Positions 32,573-41,754 of a DNA stretch of 64,000 nucleotides are shown here, piece after piece. Position 1 is the stretch's first letter. Every line of letters starts with the position of its first letter. The stretch covers positions 370,037-434,036 of the forward strand of contig JAMYHL010000034.1 in the NCBI GenBank assembly GCA_025531455.1. Reading direction: 5' to 3'. Made by a program: the position numbers and the translations under genes. This stretch comes from Apiotrichum sp. Y4204 (lineage: Eukaryota; Basidiomycota; Tremellomycetes; Trichosporonales; Trichosporonaceae). The notes beneath the pieces are model-generated. The model had not been told where the DNA came from, did not search any database, and worked only from the letters and a program-made list of their open reading frames with translations.

Positions 32573-33492
32573 TCAAGGAATGCCGCCTGACCTGTCTCGA
32601 CAGGATTCATACCTAGCGCCCATGCTGCGCCTTCGACGCGCCTTAAGGGGGTCGTCGGTATCGGTTTTGTGCAACTGCATCCGTTCGAGGAGTTGCAGTC
32701 CGATTGACCGTCCAATCATGCCCTCCGTCGTCTTGACTTCCACTCGTGTCAGCTGATGAAGGGCGACTGAGACATGGACGAGTTCGACGTGGGGCCAGAG
32801 CTTGGCACAGCTCGTCATGGACCGCGCTAGCCTCTTGAACCTCTCGCCGCTCGTGATGGAAGTGCCGTGCGCTTCGGGATCGGTGGCATGATGATTGAAA
32901 ACCACTACTGTGGCGGTGGCGCCCATGGCCTCTGCAATGCTGTTAAGAGTTGTGAGCTCTGTTCCGAGCGCCGTTGGGCCCTCGAGAATTACTGTTGCGT
33001 AACGTCCTTCGAGGAGCTGCTGGAGAGCGTCGGTAGCGTTGACGTGTCGCCCATGATTCAGAGGGTTGCCGCGGAACCACGCCCGGCTGTTTGCTGAGCC
33101 TTGTCGAACACAGATACGCTCGACATCAATCTCGTGTCCCAGTCGAACGGCTAGTTTCTTAACGTCTTGATGCAGACGCCTAGCCTCCTGCTTGATTTGG
33201 TCATCGCTCAAGACGGGCGAGGTGGCGGACATGACCCTGCCCACAATGATTGCCCCCTCGAGAACGGCGGGGAGCTTGACAGGCTTCGTGTCTTGAATCA
33301 GCTCAAGGTAGAGTGCTGTTGAGCTCACCAATGTCCAGGGTGGCGACCAGCTGTTGCTCCATTTCCCCGTCTTGTTCGAGAGCGCCGAGCAGCTGCAAGA
33401 GCTTGTTCTTGGGCGAAGCTGGAGCTGGCGTGGAGCTGAACTCAGCAAGTGATAGAAGTGAAGGGATTCCAGAACACTCACTCGGTCGACAT
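32573..33492 (-). CDS. Three-exon protein of unknown function within the Spo11-like cluster
   Basis: Model: complement(join(32573..33291, 33329..33435, 33482..33492)), 278 aa. An 11-bp first exon (MST plus a split codon) is followed by introns of 46 and 37 bp with good donors (gtgagt, gtgagc) and CTGA-type branch sites. The spliced start MSTDSTPAPASPKNKLLQLL looks far more protein-like than the unspliced frame. Later sequence has alternating hydrophobic strands and helices (AVLEGAIIVGRVMSATSPVL; YATVILEGPTALGTELTTL; TATVVVFNHHATDPEAHG) and a basic tail (KARRRRSMGARY). I recognise no family. The ILEG...DPEAHG spacing faintly recalls a TOPRIM fold, but that is too weak to assign. It is flanked by Spo11-like copies D and E, so a functional link is possible but unproven. 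Confidence 0.6.
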
Positions 33493-34511
33493 CGCCGTAC
33501 TTTTTGTCAAAATTTTGGATAGAGAAGTGGTGAAATCCGAGAGAGAAGAGGTGTTGACCTCAATCCAAAGTTGAGAACCAGAGCATCTGTGGCCCAGAGT
33601 TGCTGAACCTGCTGTCGGACTTTCGACTGGGGATGACTGGACCTGACCGGATCACTGTAAATGTGTCTTCCCTCCTGCTCTTTATCCACTTTGCAGCGTA
33701 GTTGGTCTCCTTCCTTCATCATCACAGTCAAAATACGGATATACGGAGGTCACAATAATGATGATCGGATAGACGAAGTTGAGTACATGAGCGATAAAGT
33801 AAATACTCGCAAAGGTCTAAATACTGCAAAATTGCTGTTCATATAGTAGCTAGAATGGCTTAGTTGCCAGGGCATAAGTGGCAGAGCCGTAAGGGCTTTC
33901 AGGAGATGTCTTTTCCGGGTTAGCATGCTTTGTCACCCGATTCCTTGCCACACATCGAGTTGTGCACCAATGCTTGCCAAACCCGGTAAACATGCATTCT
34001 CATTGGTTCAGTACATGCTCACGAAGTTTAAGCATGATCGGTGCAGTATTGACTGAATAGAAGCAAAGCGCTTTTGCCGTGTTAAACCGGAAAACGTTTC
34101 CGGGTTAGCCGCCGTCGCGACTTCGATTCTCCCGATCACCTGTGCGCATCGTTCCAGACGGCCGCAAGCTCGATGCGTTTCAGCGAGCAAGAACGCAGTC
34201 CCAAATGGCCGTAATGGCTGTGGTGGCCTTGACGGCGTCATTGCAGCAACTCAGAAGCTCAGAGATTAGAGAACAGATACAGTCGAAGTCGCGTGCCGTA
34301 GCGACTTGGCCATTCTAGCTACTACTGTATATAAACAGCAGTTTAGCGATATTCACTTTCTCTGTCGCTCATGTACTCAACTTCGTCTTCCAGTTGTCGA
34401 GGGACAACCCGATAGATGCAGGAAACAAACGTCGCCTTCCTTTCCCTTTTTTTCTTTCTTCTTCTCTCATCCCTTTTTCTACTTTACTCTTTGAACCTCT
34501 AAAGGAGTAAC
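33493..34511. other. Intergenic region before copy E
   Basis: About 1 kb with no coding signal. It contains a hairpin CCGGAAA-ACG-TTTCCGG at about 34087-34103 and the shared family element at 34411-34430 followed by a CT-rich run. Confidence 0.45.
34411..34430 (+). promoter_or_regulatory. Upstream element shared by Spo11-like copies (copy E)
   Basis: GATAGATGCAGGAAACAAAC, 81 bp before the copy E ATG, matches the elements before copies A' and B and is likewise followed by pyrimidines. Confidence 0.4.
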
Positions 34512-35152
34512 ATGTCGAGTCCACCACCTACCCCAAGTCCTTCAAACTCGAGTTCGCCAGCTACTCCCAGCCCGCCAGCTGCTTCAAACCCGCGGCTGAG
34601 CCCCTTTCTCAAGTCGCGACAAACCGAGTATGAGCCACACCTGAGCTACCTGCCAAAGACCCCATAAGAAGCGCAGGGAATCCATCACATGTACGGGCTC
34701 ATCTACACAATCTTGAGACATACCGCACCGTTCGTGAGGCTGCAAGGCTCTTACGGGGACGTAAGCCCAAACACCGCCATCAATGTTTTGATCTCTCTAG
34801 TGCAGCCCGCTAGCTGCTTCAAGCCCGCGCCCGAGCCCCTTTCTCAAGTCCCGACAGACCTAATATGAGCCCCACCTGCGCTTCCTGAGAAAGACTCCCG
34901 AAGCGCAGGGGATCCGCCATATGTACGGTCTCATCTATGAAATCTTGAGACTTCCGGCCCCGTTCGTCAAGCCGCAAGGCTCTTACGGGGACGTCATCCC
35001 CCATACAGTCATTAACATCCTAATCTCTCCCGTAAAAGAGTAAGTTTGTGATGGAGGCTAGACTGACCATGAAGGGGTGGTGTCAGCAAAATCATTCCCG
35101 CCAGCTACACCTCCGCAAAGTCCTGTGCCGAGCAAATTCTCGGCTTATTGGT
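34512..35152 (+). pseudogene. Spo11-like copy E, truncated with internal duplication
   Basis: Starts with ATG and a Ser/Pro-rich segment in frame with TEYEPHLSYLPKTP, then an in-frame TAA directly after that motif. The rest of exon 1 (GIHHMYGLIYTILRHTAPFV; GSYGDVSPNTAINVLIS) is recognisable. A second copy of the same stretch follows in tandem (34570-34804 and 34805-35039, about 235 bp each). Next comes the usual intron start GTAAGTTTGTGATGGA and a short exon 2 piece (KIIPASYTSAKSCAEQILGL). Homology ends near 35150; the tyrosine motif and TOPRIM domain are lacking. Confidence 0.7.
34570..35039 (+). repeat. Tandem duplication (2 x about 235 bp) in copy E
   Basis: Two adjacent diverged copies of exon 1 of a Spo11-like gene, both starting GCCCGCYAGCTGCTTCAARC and ending near ATCTCTC. 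The second copy keeps the exon 1 splice donor. Confidence 0.75.
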
Positions 35153-36071
35153 GAGTGAAATGAGCGTACATGCACGTGCTGCTCTTCCTGTCGATAGCTA
35201 AAGCTCTGTAACCTGTAGTCTGTGACCCTCTGTACCTTAGGCAATGCGAGCAGAATAACCAGTTTTCTTCTTGCGAACAAGGTCCCCACTGTCGAACACC
35301 CCATTCGCCTAAATGTTCTTGTGTATCAGACTGGCAATTTCGAGCCCTCGCTCGCAGCTGTCTTTGCGCATCCGCGCAATGTACTTAAACCTTTGCGCAT
35401 CCGCGCAATGTACTTAAACGCAGAGCGATGGGCACATAGAGTAACAAAAAGCCACAGATATTCGGACCAGGGCGATCGGTGCAGCGGACCAGGAAGGCAA
35501 ATACTCCGATGCACTGCTGCCGTCGTCCATGCCAGTGATATAGAGGCGCACTTCAGCAAGAAAAGACATCATCAGGTGCTCAACTAATGGCCATGCAATG
35601 TCTTAATGGAAGAAACAGCATTGCGGATGCACCGGCCAGCATGCGACACTGACTGGCGGCGGAGTCATGCCATGCTTGGCAGCCGAGATGGCAACGGTAT
35701 ACCGTAGCAACAGAGTTCTGGCAGCACTGTCCGGTCCCCTGTACCGCTCATCTTGGCCCACAGGAAATCGGCGCATAACGAGTAGTGATCAGATCACGAA
35801 CCCTGCAAAGAGGACAACGCGCCTCTCCGCGAGTTTGGAGCAGCGTGAGGCGCCCAAAGCAGCGGCGTGTGGTGCTTGCATCCAGACACCAGTCTTGGGC
35901 TTTCCCCAAACAACCCACCTGCGGCGTGAGCTCACCCGCAGTCGTCTTGTCAGTATAAAGAAGGGCCTTGTAGTCCCAAGCGGTCAGACCAGACGTTGAA
36001 GCATCTGTGTGAGTATCCCGGGGGGAGATGTCAAAGGGGCTCAGCCAATCGCCGTTGCATACCGACTCCGA
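35153..36071. other. Gap between copy E and the oxidoreductase
   Basis: 919 bp with no convincing gene; it contains the 29-bp tandem repeat listed separately. The region marks the right edge of the Spo11-like cluster. Confidence 0.45.
35362..35419 (+). repeat. Perfect 29-bp tandem repeat, two units
   Basis: Units 35362-35390 and 35391-35419 are identical (starting CTTTGCGCATCCGCGCAATG). The duplication is recent or maintained; its role is unknown. Confidence 0.9.
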
Positions 36072-37172
36072 CTAGTGCTCCTTCGGAGGGAGGAGCACGA
36101 GTTTCCCTGGGTACTTCTTCTCCATAAAGTCGCGCTGCGCCCTCCGAATCTCGCTGAGCGGGTACGTCTGGGAAACGAGGGGGCGAATCTCGTCGCGCTC
36201 GATGTACTGCACGAGATTGGCAAACACCTCGTCGTCTTGGAAGGTGCACCCGAAAAGACTCAGGTCGCGGAGGTAGATGGTGCGGAGATCGATCTCGGTG
36301 ATGGGTCCGCCGATTGCGCCCGCGACGGCGTATCGTCCTCCACGCCGCAATGAACCCAGAAGGGCGGGGACGGCGGGACCGCCGACAACGTCGAGCACCA
36401 CGTCTACTGCATCCTTCCCTAGCTCGATGGCGAGATCCGCGTTCCGATCGATGACGCGCCCCGCGCCCGCCGCACGTACCGCGTCCGCTTTACTCTCCGC
36501 CGCGATGGCGATGACCTCCGCGCCGCGCCGCTGCGCAAGCTGCACCGCCGCCAGACCTACACCGCCCGAAGCGCCAGTTACGAGCACGGTCTCCCGAGAC
36601 TTGACGTGAGCTCGATGAAGCATATTCTCCGCGGTGGAATATGCGCACGGCACGGCGGCCAGCTGCGCGTCCGTCCACGCACACTTGTCGGATATGGTGT
36701 GTGTCTCCTCGTCCGGTGCGACGACATATTGCGCGAACCCGCCATCGCACTCGCTCCCGAGGGTCCAGCACTCGAACGGCCGGTGATCGACATAGTGTCG
36801 TAGCATGTTGCGCACAACGGCGCGCTGACCCACACGGGCAGGGGAAACGCCGTCGCCGACAGCGACGATGCGCCCAGCAACGTCCGCGCCCTGTATTCTG
36901 GGGAAGGTGAGCGGCGTGCCCGACCAAGATGCGTCTGCGTCGTCCGTCTCCCCGCTGGCCCCGTCGGTACCCGTCTCAATGCGCTTCGAGTACCATCCCA
37001 GCCGTGTGTTGATGTCCGTATTGTTCACGCCCGCGGCACCGACCGCAATGAGCACCTCGCCCCGACCGGGTTCCGGGACGGGCACGTCGGTGCGGTACTC
37101 GAGCTTGTCCACATCGCCGTGCCCGGTGAGCACTGCCGCCGCCATCGCCGAGGGCACCATTGGGGTCGTCAT
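36072..37172 (-). CDS. Zinc-type/quinone-reductase-like MDR oxidoreductase
   Basis: NAD(P)H-dependent medium-chain dehydrogenase/reductase, probably a cytosolic enone or quinone reductase; the substrate is unknown. One exon, 366 aa, starting at MTTPMVPSAMAAAVLTGHG; an upstream in-frame ATG at 37280 adds 36 low-quality residues. The catalytic GroES-like part shows PGRGEVLIAVGAAGVNNTD and FPRIQGADVAGRIVAVGDG. The Rossmann motif is VLVTGASGGVGLAAVQLAQ. The structural-zinc cysteine cluster of classic alcohol dehydrogenases is not seen. Segments such as TRLGWYSKRIETGT and GTPLTFPRIQGADV recall bacterial members. The lack of introns and its position at the edge of the accessory region make horizontal acquisition plausible. 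Confidence 0.88.
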   Translation of the reverse strand: MTTPMVPSAMAAAVLTGHGDVDKLEYRTDVPVPEPGRGEVLIAVGAAGVNNTDINTRLGWYSKRIETGTDGASGETDDADASWSGTPLTFPRIQGADVAGRIVAVGDGVSPARVGQRAVVRNMLRHYVDHRPFECWTLGSECDGGFAQYVVAPDEETHTISDKCAWTDAQLAAVPCAYSTAENMLHRAHVKSRETVLVTGASGGVGLAAVQLAQRRGAEVIAIAAESKADAVRAAGAGRVIDRNADLAIELGKDAVDVVLDVVGGPAVPALLGSLRRGGRYAVAGAIGGPITEIDLRTIYLRDLSLFGCTFQDDEVFANLVQYIERDEIRPLVSQTYPLSEIRRAQRDFMEKKYPGKLVLLPPKEH

Positions 37173-38480
37173 CGTTTGAGGGATATTGTCAGGTTGTGAG
37201 TGGTCGGTTGAGGTTTTGGTGCAATGGTGGCTGGTACAGTACGTCCGTATCGTGTCCGTTATGTCAGCGCTGTCTAACATGATGACGTCACACCTGCAAT
37301 TCGGGGGCCAAACTTAAACTGCAGGCCTGCAGGTTGAGGATGATGCGTGCAATTGAAGTGCGACCTCCCGAGGGGGGTCACAGCTTCCGGAGCTGCTGAG
37401 CTATGAAGCCATGTGCACCCCATTTGTTGAGATCGTTGAGAATGCGACTGGGGATTGCATGGGTATCATATTGTAAAGCTACGATATATACAGTATACGC
37501 TACGATCTTGCAGTGTGCTACCGTACGGTACATAAACATGTGTGCTCGCTATCGTATCCTTCTTGCGAACTGGCCTTTGGTGCGAGCACACTATGATATG
37601 AAGGAGCCAAGGGCGGAGTGACCTCATGGCTTGGATTCCCCCCAAGGCCGCGTAGTAAAACCAGTAATGCCCCGATGGCCTCAAGGTAGCACAACGAACG
37701 AGTCTTGAGCGGTATATAATGCTGCACAGGAACGATTCTGTGCTTAGAGCGCGGTCCTTTTTGCTGTAGAGTCACTGCGCCCATCGACGTGAAAACGTGG
37801 CATATGTGAGAAAGGGAATCGACCCACGCGGACATAGAGCTGCAAGATGCCTGATCTTCAAAGCGGGCTTATCGCATCGTTGGCCCCCGCGCACAAGAAC
37901 CTCCGTTTCGGCCTTGATCAGCCTTGACGTCAGCCACAAGTTCGATGGCGTCGTGGTGATAGTCTGATTCGACCCCCCAAGACCTCAGCGTGTTCGTCTT
38001 TTCCGATAGGCAGCGCACATCTATCTTGACACTGTCACCGTCCCGAATCGCCAGTGTGGTCCGCATACTGCCTACGATCCGTGAACCGATTGCCCGACGG
38101 GTGCTTCTTGCATAATCCCGACATGCATGCTTCACGCTACTTTTGTGCAACTGGGAGGTCGTTAGTGGGTCAGTCACGTGCCATTAAAGTTAGTGAAGAG
38201 TGGCCGTGGTGGGCGCGGCGGAGTTGAGATCTCTTATCCCGCCCCCTACTTCATCCGCATTCCTCGGCCTCGGCCTCGGCTCTCGGCTTCAGCCTCCGCT
38301 CCGCTCCGCTGTCTCCCCTCGCCACTCGTCCCACTACTCTTGGGACAAGAGCCCACTCTCAATTCTCGCCACTCGGCCTCGCCACTTCCCCCGGGGGCGC
38401 CAGCTACTCTCTTCCCCGCGTGTCCATTTCCCACTAGTGCATGTCTCGTCCTGCTGTGATTGCTGCTGCAGATTTTCCGA
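37173..38480. other. Gap between oxidoreductase and NDUFS7
   Basis: 1.3 kb containing the oxidoreductase promoter side (near 37173-37300) and the NDUFS7 3' UTR. The 37478-37520 stretch resembles 28580-28629. No further gene was recognised. Confidence 0.45.
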
Positions 38481-39549
38481 TTACGAGCGGTACCAGCGGA
38501 CACCGGTGCGGCTGCGGCGCATCTTGCGCTGAAGCTGGAGCATGCCGTAGAGCAAGGCCTCGGCGGTTGGTGGGCTGGTGTCAGTGGGAGCGGCAGGGGA
38601 AGCGAGGGACACGGAGCGCGGTGGGGAGAGGGAACAGTCGTGAGGGAGAGCCTCAGAGTCGCAGTGCCCTCCGGACGTTGCGCTCCGCGCTGGGGCTGCA
38701 ACTCACCATCCGGGAACGTAGATGTCAACGGGAACGATACGGTCGCAACCACGGACGACCGAGTACGAGTAGTGGTAGTAGCCACCACCGTTGGCACAGG
38801 ATCCCATGGAGATGACCCAGCGGGGCTCGGGCATCTGGTCGTAGACCTTGCGGAGGGCGGGCGCCATCTTGTTGGTGAGGGTACCGGCGACGATCATGAC
38901 ATCCGACTGACGAGGCGAGGCACGGAACACGACACCGAGACGGTCCTGGTCGTAACGGGCGGCAGCCATGTGCATCATCTCGACGGCGCAGCATGCGAGA
39001 CCGAAGGTCATGGGCCACATCGAGCCCTGACGCGCCCAGTTGACGACCTTGTCCATTGTGGAAAGGACGTACTCTGTTTGTCAGCGGCGTTGCGGATCTG
39101 ACGAGGGGAACAGGAGACAGAGAGGGGAGGGTAGTCACCGGAGGCGGCTGGCATACGGATCTCGGGGACACCAGAACGGCGCAGGAGATCGGCCATTCCA
39201 AGCCTCGTCCTCGTCAGTGCCGACCACCAACTCCGATCTCATCTCCGATGACATCCTGCTCCCTCCCTGCTCTCTCCTCAAGCTACCCACCGGCGCCGTT
39301 ACGCGGGGTCTCGAGGCTCTGCTGGTTAGAGCCGCGGTTCGCGATGGTGGTGATGGGGACGGGCTCGGCAGCGGGTGCGGGTGCGGACGAGTGGATCGGC
39401 CTCGCTGCAAACGGTCAGCATCATTCAGTCGACAGCTTACACACCCATCATGGCGAGGGGCCGGAGGGACGCGCGCGAGCCTGTGGGTCAGCGGGGTCGA
39501 TACAAAGCTGCGTACCGGTCCTGAGGCCGGTGGTGAGCATCGCGGACAT
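38481..39549 (-). CDS. NDUFS7: Complex I 20-kDa (PSST/NDUFS7) iron-sulfur subunit
   Basis: Mitochondrial NADH:ubiquinone oxidoreductase core subunit carrying cluster N2, next to the quinone site. Model: complement(join(38481..38574, 38707..39073, 39291..39404, 39445..39480, 39516..39549)), 214 aa; introns of 132, 217, 40 and 35 bp. The first three exons give a mitochondrial presequence ([11 protein letters not shown]...[10 protein letters not shown]). The core is nearly invariant: [55 protein letters not shown], then [19 protein letters not shown]. The last cluster cysteine codon is split by the 132-bp intron. The N-terminal splicing is less certain: the 217-bp intron contains a stop-free stretch (39113-39197) that might be an alternative exon, but it does not keep frame. 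Confidence 0.88.
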
Positions 39550-39955
39550 GGTGGGTGGTGCGGAGATGGAGATGGTGAACTCGAGGTGAATGGCAGCGAG
39601 CAAGTGACTGTTGGCACCGAAACAAGCATCTGCAGTGCCGGTAAGGTGTCCATTCCTCGCGCTTCAATTCGACGCCGCAAAGCCCAGCTTGCGCCAGCTG
39701 CCCAGCAGGGTGGGGTGACACTCTGTATTTCGTCCCCCCCCCTCCTCTGACCTCCACCTCCCAACTGTCCACTCCAGCCAGGAGTGTAACCCCGCAAAGT
39801 GGCACAATTTTGCCTCCGCGCCCCACCATCCATCAGTTACTCCGGCCGTCGCCGGCCGACAGCCCGAGCTCGCCGTCTCCGAGATTTCTAAAAAGTCGAG
39901 AACGCCAACGATATCGGGACAGTTCCACACCACCTCAGCTCTCCACCCGACCACA
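39550..39955. promoter_or_regulatory. Divergent NDUFS7/OXA1 promoter region
   Basis: 406 bp between the start codons of two mitochondrial biogenesis genes on opposite strands, suggesting shared regulation (inference). No specific motif was identified. Confidence 0.5.
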
Positions 39956-41754
39956 ATGCTTCGGTCCATCAACGCCAGGGCGATCGCTCAGAGCCGGTGC
40001 GTGCACCCCGAACCGCGCGGAACATACTAATCTCTCAGGTTGCAGCTCGGCGCCGTCCGCCGCATCTCCATGGCTCGGGTGCGTGATGATATTTAGACAT
40101 GTCTGACAGCAGCCGACGAGCGTACTGGCCAAGCGCCCCGAGCTCCCGCGCGCCCTGCCCCGTGCCGGACCCAGCGTGCTTGGTATGATGCCCGTGCGCC
40201 ACATCTCGTTCTTCGGCGGCAGCGAGGCCGCTGCGCCTGCTTCCCCTGCACCGGCACCTGTGGCTCCTGTGGCACCTGTTGAGGCCGAGGCAGCTAGCGC
40301 GAGTGCTACGAGCACTGCGGGCACCGCGCCGGCGATTGCCACCCCGGAGGCACCTCTCTCTACCCCCGTTCCCGCGTCCGACATCCCCGCCGTGCCCGCC
40401 GAGACTCCGTTGCCCGGCGCGGACCACCTCACGAGCGCCGCGCCCGACCACCACCTGGCCGGCCAGCAGTCGCTGCACGACCTGATCGCCAACTCGAACC
40501 TTCCCCTCGAGGCGGTACTCAACTCGCCGGAAGCGATGCACACGACGGCGAGCATCGCAGACCTCAAGCTCATGGGCCTCGACCACGGCGTACTCAACAT
40601 TGCCGGTTGGTTCCGCGACGCGCTTGTCGGCCTGCACGGCATCAGCGGCCTCCCGTGGTGGGCGACAATCGCGGTCTTCACTCTCGGCCTCCGCACGTGT
40701 CTCTTGCCGATTATTGTCAAGAACCTGCGGCACAACGTCCGCCTTGCTGCCGTTTCCCCGCAGATGCAGGCGCTCATGAAGCGCGTCAATGAGGCCAAGG
40801 CGGCGGGCGACTCTGGAGCCATGGCGGTTGCCTCGACCAACCTCCAGAAGCTGTTCAAGGAGCACAGCGTTAACCCGTTTGCCCCGCTCATTGTCCCCCT
40901 CTTCCAGATGCCCGTCTTCCTCGGCATGTTCTACGCCCTCCGCGGCCTCGCCAAGGCGCCCCTCCCGGAACTCAAGCTCGGCGGCCTTGCCTGGGTCCAT
41001 GACCTCACTGTCCCCGACCCCCTCTTCATCCTCCCCCTCACCTCTATCCTCCTCCAGCTCACCGTCTTCAAGGTCGGTGTTGACGGCACCGGACCGAATG
41101 GCGCGCGTAACGCCCGCACAATGGCCCACTTCCGCAACGGCATGCTCGTCATGTCCCCTCTGCTTGCCCTCATGGTCTCGCAGTTCCCAGCGGTGAGTGC
41201 AGCCGCCTTGCCCCAGCAAGACGGCATTCAGAGACCTTCACACCGCATGTGATTTATGAAGCCACATTGCACCTGAGCCACAGCTCTAACCCCAGGCCGT
41301 CCTCTTCTACTGGACGACGACCAACGCGTTCACGCTCATGCAGGCGTTCCTCCTCCGCCAGCCGTTTGTGAAGAAGCTGCTGCGCATCCCCGAGCCGCCA
41401 AAGGTTGAGGCGCCGCCTGCCGACCTCGAGCTCGACCCCAACCCGTCAATCAAGGACACGTGGAAGGCGTTCACGGGTATGCGCGACAACTTTGCCAACA
41501 AAGTGATCAACGCCAAGGCCGCCGCCGACCAAGCCTCCGCCGACGCCGCCGCCGAGCGCGCGTCCCGCCGGCCGGTGGGTTCCGCCCAGCTCGTCGAAAA
41601 GGTCAGCGAGCCGCGCGCGAGCAGCGCAACGGTCGAGACCACCCCAGCCCCGTCGCGCCTCTTTGAGGGCGAGGACGGCGCGCCCCAGTCCCGCGAGGAC
41701 GCCAGGCGCGCACGCGTCGAGGCCGCGCGCGCAAAGCGCGCAAACCGCAGCTAG
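39956..41754 (+). CDS. OXA1: Oxa1 mitochondrial inner-membrane insertase
   Basis: YidC/Oxa1/Alb3 insertase that integrates mitochondrially made and conservatively sorted proteins into the inner membrane. Model: join(39956..39996, 40039..40078, 40113..41192, 41296..41754), 539 aa; introns of 42, 34 and 103 bp. The first contains a perfect TACTAAT branch site. The two tiny first exons encode an Arg-rich presequence (MLRSINARAIAQSRLQLGAV). An Ala/Pro-rich linker follows. The insertase core then shows LPWWATIAVFTLGLRTCLLP, NPFAPLIVPLFQMPVFLGMF, DPLFILPLTSILLQL and FPAAVLFYWTTTNAFTLMQA, matching the Oxa1 transmembrane segments. The matrix C-terminus is charged and probably coiled (AAAERASRRP...RARVEAARAKRA), as expected for ribosome binding. 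A second possible acceptor 3 bp upstream would add one Gln to exon 3. Confidence 0.93.

Noticed and set aside
32573..33492. Calling the unknown gene a TOPRIM protein or Top6B partner
   Set aside because: The ILEG and DPEAHG resemblance is too short, and no ATP-binding GHKL motif is visible.
39113..39197. MADLLRRSG... stretch as a normal coding exon of NDUFS7
   Set aside because: Joining it upstream with standard splice sites breaks the frame, and skipping it gives the family-like [15 protein letters not shown].
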